Source: Xanthomonas hortorum (GTDB taxonomy: Bacteria > Pseudomonadota > Gammaproteobacteria > Xanthomonadales > Xanthomonadaceae). From it: a DNA stretch of 64,000 nucleotides. The notes under the pieces were generated by a model that was not told the origin of the DNA, searched no databases, and saw nothing but the letters and a program-made list of their open reading frames with translations. The position numbers and the translations under genes are program-made. Location of the stretch: the NCBI RefSeq assembly GCF_024339125.1, contig NZ_CP101417.1, positions 3,297,001 to 3,361,000 on the forward strand, read 5' to 3'. Position 1 is the stretch's first letter, and each line of letters begins with the position of its first letter. This document shows, in pieces, positions 48,016-58,225 of this stretch.

Positions 48016-49217
48016 GCCGTTTGCCTGCGACCCCCGCACCCGATTTCCGCTCGGCCGATGTGCTGCGTCAGCATATCGCCGACACCATGGCGTTCTACCA
48101 TCCGCGCGCGATCGATCCGGCGGGCGGGTTTTTCCAGTATTTTCGCGACGATGGTGCGATCTACGACGCCGGGCATCGGCATCTGGTCAGCAGTACGCGC
48201 TTTGTCTTCAACTACGCGATGGCGTATCGCGAATTCGGCGATGCGCAGTATCTGGAAGCGGTACGCCACGGCCTGGATTATTTGCGCAACGTACATCGCA
48301 ATGCGGCCACCGGCGGCTACGCATGGACCTTGCGCGATGGCGTGGTCGAAGACGACATGAATCACTGCTACGGCGTGGCGTTCGTGCTGCTGGCGTATTC
48401 GTGCGGCCTGAAGGCCGGCATCGAAGAGGCGCGCGCGTGGATGGACGAAACCTGGCAGCTGCTGGAAAAACATTTCTGGGAGCCGGAATTCGGGCTGTAT
48501 CGCGACGAAGCCGATGCGCAGTTCAACTTCACCAGCTACCGCGGCCAGAACGCCAACATGCATATGTGCGAGGCGATGATTGCCGCGTACGAAGCCAGCG
48601 GCGAGCAACGCTATCTGGACCGCGCACTGTCGCTGGCCGACACCATGACCCGGCGTCAGGCAGCCAAGGCCGACGGGCTGGTCTGGGAACACTACGATCT
48701 GCAGTGGAACATCGACTGGGACTACAACCGCGACAATCCCAAGCACCTGTTCCGCCCGTGGGGCTTCCAGCCGGGCCATCAGACCGAGTGGGCCAAGCTG
48801 TTGATGCTGCTGGATCGTTACGCGCCGACCGATTGGTTGTTGCCGACCGCACAACATCTGTTCGATGTGGCCGTAGAGCGCTCATGGGATGCGCAGCGTG
48901 GCGGGCTGTATTACGGCTTCGACCCTGATGGCAAGGTTTGCGACGACGACAAGTATTTCTGGGTGCAGGCCGAGTCGCTGGCGGCCGCGGCGTTGCTGGC
49001 GCAGCGCAGCGGCGAAGCGCGTTATTGGCAGTGGTACGACAAGCTCTGGGAGTATTCCTGGAAGCACATGATCGACCATCGCTATGGCGCCTGGTATCGC
49101 ATTCTGGATGCGGACAATCGCAAGTACAGCGACGAGAAGAGCCCGGCCGGCAAGACCGATTACCACACCATGGGCGCGTGTTATGAAGTCTTGAACGTGT
49201 TGCGGCCGGCTGCGTGA
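48012..49217 (+). CDS. AGE-family epimerase/isomerase (probable mannose isomerase)
   Basis: 401 residues, the usual size for the N-acylglucosamine 2-epimerase fold, an (alpha/alpha)6 barrel. Family segments include GGFFQYFRDDGAIYD, RFVFNYAMAYREFGD, MNHCYGVAFVLLAYSCG, YRGQNANMHMCEAMIAAYEA and HYDLQWNIDWDYNRDNPKHL. Related enzymes are mannose/aldose-ketose isomerases (YihS type), cellobiose 2-epimerases and GlcNAc epimerases. With a fructokinase and a hexose porter in the operon, mannose-to-fructose isomerisation is the best reading. Last gene of the operon. Confidence 0.87.
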   Translation: MSRLPATPAPDFRSADVLRQHIADTMAFYHPRAIDPAGGFFQYFRDDGAIYDAGHRHLVSSTRFVFNYAMAYREFGDAQYLEAVRHGLDYLRNVHRNAATGGYAWTLRDGVVEDDMNHCYGVAFVLLAYSCGLKAGIEEARAWMDETWQLLEKHFWEPEFGLYRDEADAQFNFTSYRGQNANMHMCEAMIAAYEASGEQRYLDRALSLADTMTRRQAAKADGLVWEHYDLQWNIDWDYNRDNPKHLFRPWGFQPGHQTEWAKLLMLLDRYAPTDWLLPTAQHLFDVAVERSWDAQRGGLYYGFDPDGKVCDDDKYFWVQAESLAAAALLAQRSGEARYWQWYDKLWEYSWKHMIDHRYGAWYRILDADNRKYSDEKSPAGKTDYHTMGACYEVLNVLRPAA

Positions 49218-49359
49218 TGCGACACGGTCGGCGAGGTGTGCCGACCGTTCAATGACTTCAAGACGCCGAGATATCTACTCGGAGTCGTCGTTTAGCTGCA
49301 GTCAGACGTTGAGGTCAGAAGCTTAGTCGGTCGAGGGCGCGGTGCCCTCACCGCTTGCC

Positions 49360-49605
49360 GGACACGCCGCAAGTACATCCGTGTAGGCTCGGTGGCGGCA
49401 TCCATGCCGCCACACGGTCCCGCAAGCGGCGAGGACACCGCACCAGACAGTTTGCCGGCTGTTTTATTGAAAACCCTGCACACCGACCATCTTGACTGGC
49501 CCTTGCCCGCCCACCGTCGCGGGACCTTACGCGGCATGGATGCCGCGTAAGAGCTTACAAGGACGTACTTGCAGCGTGTCCCGCGACGGTGGGCGGGCAA
49601 GGGCC
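49360..49605. repeat. Pair of about 64-bp inverted repeats with nested hairpins; 432-bp gene-free gap
   Basis: Copy A (49360-49423) and copy B (49519-49581) are inverted relatives: both read GGACACGC.GCAAGTAC.TCC ... GCGGCATCCATGCCGC ... GGTCCCGC on opposite strands. Each has its own hairpin (GTGGCGGCAT with ATGCCGCCAC at 49392-49413; TTACGCGGCA with TGCCGCGTAA at 49527-49550). Copy B is enclosed by a perfect 27-bp inverted repeat (49498-49524 and 49579-49605, starting GGCCCTTGCCCGCCCACCGT). The gap 49218-49649 between the sugar operon and metH contains no gene I can support. Confidence 0.8.
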
Positions 49606-49649
49606 CTGCAGCCAGGCGGCAGAGCATCCAGGCGGCAGATCAGCTGCCC

Positions 49650-52403
<2,754 letters not shown>

Positions 52404-52567
52404 GCGATGCTCTGGTGGGCGTCGGACGTAGCGAATGTCCAGGCGAGGCGATGATGATTGGTGGTCGGCAGGGCGCGGATCGCGATGGCCCTTATCCGCC
52501 CTTTGGACACCTTCTTCCACTCGCGGGAGAAGGGAGCTTTCGTCCACGTGCCGAGCAATGTGCCGTC

Positions 52568-52613
52568 CTTCTTCCGCGAGCGGGAGAAGGTGGAACGCAG
52601 CGCCGGATGAGGG
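52568..52613. repeat. Dispersed hairpin repeat (CCTTCTCCC family), copy 2
   Basis: CCTTCTTCC ... GGGAGAAGG (52568-52590) followed by TGGAACGCAGCGCCGGATGA and GGG, the same layout as 22382-22430. A partial copy (CCTTCTTCCACTCGCGGGAG onward) is at about 52509-52531. These lie exactly in the 223-bp gap between the two metH genes (52404-52626). Confidence 0.65.
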
Positions 52614-52626
52614 CCCACGTGCTGCA

Positions 52627-53772
52627 TCACGCCGCCAGCTCCTGCGCACCCGGCAGCTGCCGCGGCGGCAGATCGGCCACCGCTTCGGCAATCGCGCGGA
52701 TGTGATCCGGCGAGGTGCCGCAGCAGCCGCCGACCAGATTGAGCAGGCCGGCTTGCGCAAATTCGCGCAAGGTTGCGGCCATTTCTTCCGGGCTTTCGTC
52801 GTACTCGCCGAAGGCATTCGGCAGGCCGGCATTGGGATGCGCGCTGACATAGGCATCGGCGATCTGCGACAGCGTTTCCACATGCGGGCGCAGATCCTTG
52901 GCGCCAAGCGCACAGTTCAAGCCCACCGACAGCGGCCGCCCGTGCGCAACCGAGGCATAGAACGCCTCTGCCGTTTGGCCAGACAAGGTGCGACCTGAGG
53001 CGTCGGTGATGGTGCCGGAGATCATCACCGGCAAGCGCCCGCCGCGTGCTTCGAACACTTCTTCGATCGCATACAGCGCGGCCTTGGCGTTGAGCGTGTC
53101 GAAGATGGTTTCCACCATCAGCGTGTCGGCGCCGCCGTCGATCAGGCCGTCGATGGCCTCGCGATAGGTCTCGCGCAGCGCATCGAAACTGGTGTTGCGA
53201 TATCCGGGGTCATTGACGTCCGGGCTGATCGATGCGGTGCGGCTGGTGGGGCCGAGTACGCCGATCACAAAGCGCGGCTTGTGCGGAGTGAGCGCTTCGA
53301 CCTCGTCGCAGCACGCACGCGCAACCTGTGCGCCGGCCTTGTTCAATTCGTACACCAAGTGTTCGAGGTGATAGTCGGCCTGACTCACCGAGGTCGCATT
53401 GAAGGTGTTGGTTTCCAGCAGATCGGCACCGGCATCCAGATAGGCGCGATGGATGCCGGCGATGATCTCCGGGCGCGACAGCAGCAACAGGTCGTTGTTG
53501 CCTTTCAGGTCGTGGCCTTGCGGAGCGTGCGAGTGATCACAACCGGGCCCGTGCACATGCACCTGTGCGCTGTCGTAGCCGTCGGCAAAGCGGGTGCCGC
53601 GATAGTCGGGTTCCTGCAGATCATGGCGTTGGATCATGGTGCCCATCGCGCCGTCGATGATGAGGATGCGCTCGCGCAACGCAGCGCTGAGTTTTTCGGC
53701 GCGCTCGGGATGCAGCCAGGGCAGTGAGAACGAGAGTGGGGAGTGGGGATTAGGGATTGGCGTAGGCGTCAT
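52627..53772 (-). CDS. metH: Methionine synthase, homocysteine-binding part
   Basis: 381 residues matching the N-terminal barrel of MetH. It holds the zinc/homocysteine site: GDMGTM-like [15 protein letters not shown], the Cys in [14 protein letters not shown] and the CC pair in [15 protein letters not shown]. An insertion, [20 protein letters not shown] (about 64-83, His-rich), is not in E. coli MetH. It ends at [17 protein letters not shown], the interdomain linker of one-chain MetH. The first 18 residues ([18 protein letters not shown]) are encoded by a GGGATTGGG-type repeat. Overlaps the ArsR-methyltransferase gene by 4 bp (ATGA). Confidence 0.94.
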   Translation of the reverse strand: MTPTPIPNPHSPLSFSLPWLHPERAEKLSAALRERILIIDGAMGTMIQRHDLQEPDYRGTRFADGYDSAQVHVHGPGCDHSHAPQGHDLKGNNDLLLLSRPEIIAGIHRAYLDAGADLLETNTFNATSVSQADYHLEHLVYELNKAGAQVARACCDEVEALTPHKPRFVIGVLGPTSRTASISPDVNDPGYRNTSFDALRETYREAIDGLIDGGADTLMVETIFDTLNAKAALYAIEEVFEARGGRLPVMISGTITDASGRTLSGQTAEAFYASVAHGRPLSVGLNCALGAKDLRPHVETLSQIADAYVSAHPNAGLPNAFGEYDESPEEMAATLREFAQAGLLNLVGGCCGTSPDHIRAIAEAVADLPPRQLPGAQELAA

Positions 53773-54764
53773 GATCCAGTTCTCCGCGAGTCAATGCTCT
53801 TGCTTTCATCCAATCCCGAATCCCGACTCACCACTCCCGGCTTCATCGCAATCAACGAGATCACTTCGAAATGCGGCGGGCGCTTCTCGCGCGTCACCGT
53901 CTCCAGGCTGGAGACGTCCAGCCCGGCTTTCTCGGCGAACTTGCGCAATTCCTTGGATGCAAAACCGAGATTGACGTGGCCATAGGCATGCACCGCGGCG
54001 CGATGTTCGTGCTTGGCCAGGCTGCACAACAGCAAACGGCCACCGGGGCGCAGCACGCGCGCGGATTCGGCCACCGCCTGCGCCGGCTTGGCCGCGTAGG
54101 TGAGCGCATGCATCAGCACCACCAGGTCGAAGCTGGCATCGGGGAACGGCAGCGCATGCATGTCGCCTTCGCGCACTTCCACATTGCGCAGCTTACGCAG
54201 GCGTTCGCTGGCGGCGGCGACCACGCGCGCGCTGGTGTCGATGCAGATGTAGCGGGTGGCGTGCGGGGCCACCAACTCGGCCAGCACGCCGTCGCCGGAG
54301 GCGATGTCGAGCACGTCTCCGGTTTCCAGCAAGGGCAGGGCGGTGCGCGCCAGCGCTTCCCAGGTGCGCCCGGGCGAGTAATGCCGCTCCATGTCGCCGG
54401 CCACCGAATCGGCCCAGTTCTGGTCGGCGGCGCGGTTGGCCAGCACGGCGGCCACGCGTTCGGCGTCCTGGCGCAACAGCGGGTCGTCGCTGCCGGTGCT
54501 CAGCGCCAGCCACAACGCGCGCTGCGCCGGGTCCAGCGACACCTCGTCGAAGCGGTAATAGGCCGAGACGCCGGCGCGGCGGTCGCGTACCAGCCCGGCT
54601 TCCTTGAGCTTGGCCAAGTGGGTGGACACGCGCGGCTGGGCCAGACGGGTGATGGCCGACAGCTCGGCCACGGTGAGTTCTTCCTGCTCAAGCAAGGTCA
54701 GCAGGCGTACTCGGGTGGCGTCGGCAAACACCTTCAGGCGCGCCGACCAGTCTTCCAGATCCAT
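53769..54764 (-). CDS. ArsR-family regulator fused to a SAM-dependent methyltransferase
   Basis: 331 residues. The N-terminal 90 are an ArsR winged helix ([60 protein letters not shown]) without the usual metal-binding cysteines. Residues 120-310 are a class I methyltransferase (motif [11 protein letters not shown] at 151-160, then [20 protein letters not shown]). Position as first gene of the metH operon suggests a sensor of S-adenosylmethionine or S-adenosylhomocysteine, as described for SahR-type ArsR regulators. The last 20 residues are encoded by a dispersed repeat. A large palindrome lies 2 bp upstream of the start. Confidence 0.88.
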   Translation of the reverse strand: MDLEDWSARLKVFADATRVRLLTLLEQEELTVAELSAITRLAQPRVSTHLAKLKEAGLVRDRRAGVSAYYRFDEVSLDPAQRALWLALSTGSDDPLLRQDAERVAAVLANRAADQNWADSVAGDMERHYSPGRTWEALARTALPLLETGDVLDIASGDGVLAELVAPHATRYICIDTSARVVAAASERLRKLRNVEVREGDMHALPFPDASFDLVVLMHALTYAAKPAQAVAESARVLRPGGRLLLCSLAKHEHRAAVHAYGHVNLGFASKELRKFAEKAGLDVSSLETVTREKRPPHFEVISLIAMKPGVVSRDSGLDESKSIDSRRTGS

Positions 54765-54765
54765 G

Positions 54766-54795
54766 AATATCTCTATATCGCGATATGGAGATATT
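54766..54795. promoter_or_regulatory. 30-bp palindromic operator of the ArsR-metH operon
   Basis: AATATCTCTATATCG (54766-54780) is followed directly by CGATATGGAGATATT (54781-54795); 14 of 15 positions are symmetric. It sits immediately upstream of the ArsR-methyltransferase ATG and about 90 bp before the acyl-CoA dehydrogenase start, so it could control both directions. Confidence 0.8.
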
Positions 54796-54886
54796 TTCGG
54801 CCGGGCGGGGTGTGGGGTCAACTACATACGCATGCGAATGGTTGTGGCTACAATGGGCGCTCAGCCTAGGCCTGGAGGGATGCGAC

Positions 54887-56035
54887 GTGGATTTCAGCTT
54901 TACCGAAGAACAATTGATGATCCAGGATGTGGCGCGCCGCATCGCCCAGGAAAAGATCGCCCCCAGCGCCGAGCAGTTCGACCGCAGCGGCGAGTTCCCG
55001 CTGGAGAACATCCGCCTGCTCGGCGAGAACGGCCTGATGGGCATCGAAGTACCGGCCGAGTACGGTGGCGCCGGCATGGACCCGATCAGCTACGCGCTGG
55101 CGATGATCGAAATTGCTGCCGCCGACGGCGCGCACTCCACCATCGTGTCGGTCAACAATTCGCTGTTCTGCACCGGTATTTTGAAGAATGGCAGCGAGGC
55201 GCAGAAGCAGCTGTACGTGCGTGCGATTGCCGAAGGCGCGCAGATCGGCGCGTTCGCGCTGACCGAGCCGCAGTCCGGTTCGGATGCCTCGGCGATGCGC
55301 TGCCGCGCGGTCAAACAGGCCGATGGCAGCTTCGTGATCAACGGCAAGAAGAGCTGGATCACCTCCGGCCCGGTCGCCAAGTACATCGTGCTGTTTGCAG
55401 TGACCGAGCCAGACAAGGGCTCGCGCGGCATCACCGCCTTTATGGTGGACGCCGATCGCGCCGGCTTCCATCGCGGCAAGACCGAACCCAAGCTCGGCAT
55501 CCGTGCCTCGGCCACCTGCGAGATCGAGTTTGCCGATTACATCGCGCAGCCCGACGAGGTGCTGGGCCTGGAGGGCGAGGGCTTCAAGACTGCGATGAGC
55601 GTGCTCGACGCCGGGCGCATCGGCATCGCCTCGCAGGCGGTCGGCATCGCGCGTGCGGCGTACGAGGCCACGCTGGCTTACGTGAAAGAGCGCAAGGCGT
55701 TCGGCGCGGCCATCGGCACCTTCCAGATGACCCAGGCCAAGATCGCCGACATGAAGTGTAAGCTGGATGCAGCGCTGCTGCTCACGCTGCGCGCGGCCTG
55801 GTTGAAGGGGCAGGGCCAGAAGTTCGGCACCGAAGCGGCCGTGGCCAAGCTCACCGCCTCGGAAGCGGCAATGTGGATCACCCATCAGGCCGTGCAGATC
55901 CATGGCGGTATGGGCTACTCGAAGGAAATGCCGCTGGAGCGTTACTTCCGCGATGCCAAGATCACCGAGATCTACGAAGGCACCTCGGAAATCCAAAGGC
56001 TAGTGATTGCGCGCGCCGAGACCGGCTTGCGCTGA
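54887..56035 (+). CDS. Acyl-CoA dehydrogenase, short/medium-chain type
   Basis: FAD enzyme that oxidises acyl-CoA to enoyl-CoA. Length 382. The GTG start at 54887 follows GGAGGG and gives the typical N-terminus MDFSFTEEQLMIQDVARRIA. FAD-binding stretches are GAFALTEPQSGSDASAM and NGKKSWITSGPVA; the catalytic base is the Glu near 364 in ITEIYEGTSEIQRLVIAR, and AVQIHGGMGYSKEMPLERYF is conserved. Substrate chain length or branched-chain use cannot be decided from sequence. Divergent from the met operon. Confidence 0.93.
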   Translation: MDFSFTEEQLMIQDVARRIAQEKIAPSAEQFDRSGEFPLENIRLLGENGLMGIEVPAEYGGAGMDPISYALAMIEIAAADGAHSTIVSVNNSLFCTGILKNGSEAQKQLYVRAIAEGAQIGAFALTEPQSGSDASAMRCRAVKQADGSFVINGKKSWITSGPVAKYIVLFAVTEPDKGSRGITAFMVDADRAGFHRGKTEPKLGIRASATCEIEFADYIAQPDEVLGLEGEGFKTAMSVLDAGRIGIASQAVGIARAAYEATLAYVKERKAFGAAIGTFQMTQAKIADMKCKLDAALLLTLRAAWLKGQGQKFGTEAAVAKLTASEAAMWITHQAVQIHGGMGYSKEMPLERYFRDAKITEIYEGTSEIQRLVIARAETGLR

Positions 56036-56144
56036 AGCCGGCCGCATCCAGCGCTGCCGCTGGATGCGGCGACGCCATCGGCCCAAGGTGCGCAGCGGTC
56101 GATCCGGCAACGTGTTGGTGTAGGCAATTGCTTCGCACCGCCGG

Positions 56145-56212
56145 GTAGGAGCGCGCTTGCGCGCGATGAAGCACTATCGATAACGCTTCATCGCGCGCAA
56201 GCGCGCTCCTAC
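56145..56212. repeat. 68-bp palindromic repeat (GTAGGAGCGC family), copy 2
   Basis: Perfect 28-bp arms (56145-56172 and 56185-56212, starting GTAGGAGCGCGCTTGCGCGC) around ACTATCGATAAC. The arms differ from copy 1 at matching positions on both sides, keeping full pairing. The rest of the 338-bp gap between the acyl-CoA dehydrogenase and the esterase genes (56036-56373) shows no gene. Confidence 0.85.
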
Positions 56213-56373
56213 GCAAGCGTTAGCGGCCTGGCATCGCAGGTGTGGTGTCAGTGGCTTGGCGCCGGCACACGGTAAGTACTTCACAGCGCTACAAAGCGGA
56301 TGGCTGCGTCCGCGCTTGTCGGGTGCGGCGCGCGCGGATCACAATCGCTGCTTCTCCAGCCTCTGGTGCGCGC

Positions 56374-57897
56374 ATGCTCCGCTCTTCGCACGCTGTGTTT
56401 CCTCGCTTTTCGCTGTCTGCCATTGCGCCCGTGCTTGTGTGCTGGGGGCTGTTGTTGGTCTGCGGCGTGGCAAGTGCACAAACGCCACCGCCCTCGATCG
56501 TACCCACCGACCGCTTGCAGGAAGCCTGGTGGGCGCAACGACACGCGCAGGTGCTGGAGCAGGTCAAACAGCACGCCGACACGCCGCTGCTGTTGATCGG
56601 CGATTCGATCACCCAGAACTACGAAAAAGCGAAGGCGCCGGACGAACAATTCCAGCCGACCTGGCAGACCTTCTACGGCAGCCGCGGCGCGCTCAATCTG
56701 GGCTTCAGCGGCGACGGCACCGAGAACGTGTTGTGGCGGCTGGCCAATGGCGAGGTCGACGGTCTGCAACCCAAGGTTGCCCTGGTGCTGATCGGCACCA
56801 ACAACACCGGCCATCTCGGCCAGACCGCCGAGCAGACTCAGCTGGGCATCGATGCGGTGGTCGCGGCGATCGAACAAAAACTGCCGCGCACGCACATTCT
56901 GTTGGTGAGCGTGCTGCCCAGCGATATTTCCAGCGAAAAATCGCGCCGCGATGCGCAGATCAATCAAGGCCTGGCAGTGCGTTATGGCGACAATCCGCGT
57001 GTCACTTATCTGGATGTGGGGTCGATCTTTCTGCGTGACGGCAAGCTGCGCACCGAGTTGTTTTACGACACGCGCTTCCGGCCGCCAGCCGGCGCCTTGC
57101 ATCCGGACACCCATGGCCAGCGCATGCTTGCCGAAGCGATCGAACCGACCCTGGCCCGATTGCTGGGCGAGTCGCCGGTCAAGCCGGTCGCCGAACTCGG
57201 CCGCGAGTTTGCGACCTCGCTGATTCCGGTCGACTGGCTGGAACAGGACTCGTACGACTGGTACGCCCGCCACCATGCGGCGCTCGCCGCAGCGCGCACA
57301 TTGAAGCCGGACGTGGTGGTGATCGGCGACTCGATCACGCATTTCTGGGCTGGCCCACCGCAGGCCACGCGCGTGAGTGGCGCGCAATCGTGGCAGTGGT
57401 TGTACGGCTCGCGGCCGGTGCTGAATCTGGGCTTCGGCTGGGACCGCACCCAGAACGTGCTGTGGCGGATCCGCCAGGGCGAGCTCGACGGTCTGGATCC
57501 GCAATGGGTGGTGCTGCATCTCGGCACCAATAACCTCACCGGCACCGCGCAATCGCGCGCGAGCACGCCGGCCGAGGCCGCGCTGGGCGTGGAGGCGGTG
57601 GTGAACGAAGTGCGTGGCCGCTTGCCCAACAGCAAGCTGATCCTGATGGCGATCATGCCGCGCGGCCGCCATGCGGGTGACGCGCAACGCGCACCGATCG
57701 CCGAGACCAACCGCTTGCTGGCCGCGCGCTATGCCAAGGATCCGTCAGTGCGTCTGGTCGATATCGGCAAGCAACTGCTGCAGCCCGACGGGACCTTGCC
57801 CGAGGCGCTGATGCCCGACGGCACGCACCCCAGTGAGGCCGGTTATGCGATCTGGGCGAAGGCCTTGCGCGAGGCGGGCATTACGGCCTTGCCGTAA
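56374..57897 (+). CDS. Secreted tandem SGNH/GDSL esterase
   Basis: 507 residues with a signal peptide (MLRSSHAVFPRFSLSAIAPV to VASAQ, about 36 residues) and two consecutive SGNH hydrolase domains related to platelet-activating-factor acetylhydrolase. Domain 1: GDS with Ser78, GFSGDGTENVLWRL, LIGTNNTGH and a catalytic HPDTHGQ. Domain 2: GDS with Ser320, GFGWDRTQNVLWRI, LGTNNLTG and DGTHPSEAGY. Both catalytic sets are complete. The substrate is likely an acetylated or acylated carbohydrate or a lipid outside the cell. The start at 56374 gives the signal peptide. Confidence 0.88.
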   Translation: MLRSSHAVFPRFSLSAIAPVLVCWGLLLVCGVASAQTPPPSIVPTDRLQEAWWAQRHAQVLEQVKQHADTPLLLIGDSITQNYEKAKAPDEQFQPTWQTFYGSRGALNLGFSGDGTENVLWRLANGEVDGLQPKVALVLIGTNNTGHLGQTAEQTQLGIDAVVAAIEQKLPRTHILLVSVLPSDISSEKSRRDAQINQGLAVRYGDNPRVTYLDVGSIFLRDGKLRTELFYDTRFRPPAGALHPDTHGQRMLAEAIEPTLARLLGESPVKPVAELGREFATSLIPVDWLEQDSYDWYARHHAALAAARTLKPDVVVIGDSITHFWAGPPQATRVSGAQSWQWLYGSRPVLNLGFGWDRTQNVLWRIRQGELDGLDPQWVVLHLGTNNLTGTAQSRASTPAEAALGVEAVVNEVRGRLPNSKLILMAIMPRGRHAGDAQRAPIAETNRLLAARYAKDPSVRLVDIGKQLLQPDGTLPEALMPDGTHPSEAGYAIWAKALREAGITALP

Positions 57898-57985
57898 CGA
57901 TAATGTCAGCAGCAGCTTCGAATGAGGCTGCTGTCGGTCAAGCCGTGTAGCAGCACTCAAGCATTTTCAGACCCCAGAAACCAGA

Positions 57986-58013
57986 AGACCCCCGATCGCT
58001 CGGAGGTCTTTTT
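57986..58013 (+). terminator. Intrinsic terminator of the tandem esterase gene
   Basis: AGACCCCCGA (57986-57995) - TCGC - TCGGAGGTCT (58000-58009), 10 bp including one G-T pair, followed by TTTTT. It sits between the esterase gene and the convergent tRNA-Leu. Confidence 0.82.
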
Positions 58014-58017
58014 AAAC

Positions 58018-58104
58018 TGGTGCCCAGAAGAGGACTCGAACCTCCACGAAGTTGCCCCCGCTAGCACCTGAAGCTAGTGCGTCTACCAATTCCGCCACCT
58101 GGGC
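58018..58104 (-). tRNA. tRNA-Leu (anticodon CAG)
   Basis: 87 nt on the minus strand. The acceptor stem is GCCCAGG at the 5' end with CTGGGC-A-CCA at the 3' end (CCA encoded). The anticodon arm is CTAGC - TTCAGGT - GCTAG with anticodon CAG; a long variable arm and the T loop GGTTCGAGTCC are present, as expected for class II leucine tRNA. No integrase or island lies next to it. Confidence 0.95.
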
Positions 58105-58225
58105 AAGGTGAGCCGCGAATTTTGCAGGCTCCTGGCGGCCTTGTCAACGGGTGAACACGGCGATCTGCGCCTGGACGGGCCGGCTTTCAGCCCACATCGC
58201 GGCTGCACGGGGTAATATGGTGGCA

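Noticed and set aside
58018..58104. tRNA-Leu as integration site of a genomic island
   Set aside because: No integrase, no direct repeat of the tRNA 3' end and ordinary core genes on both sides.
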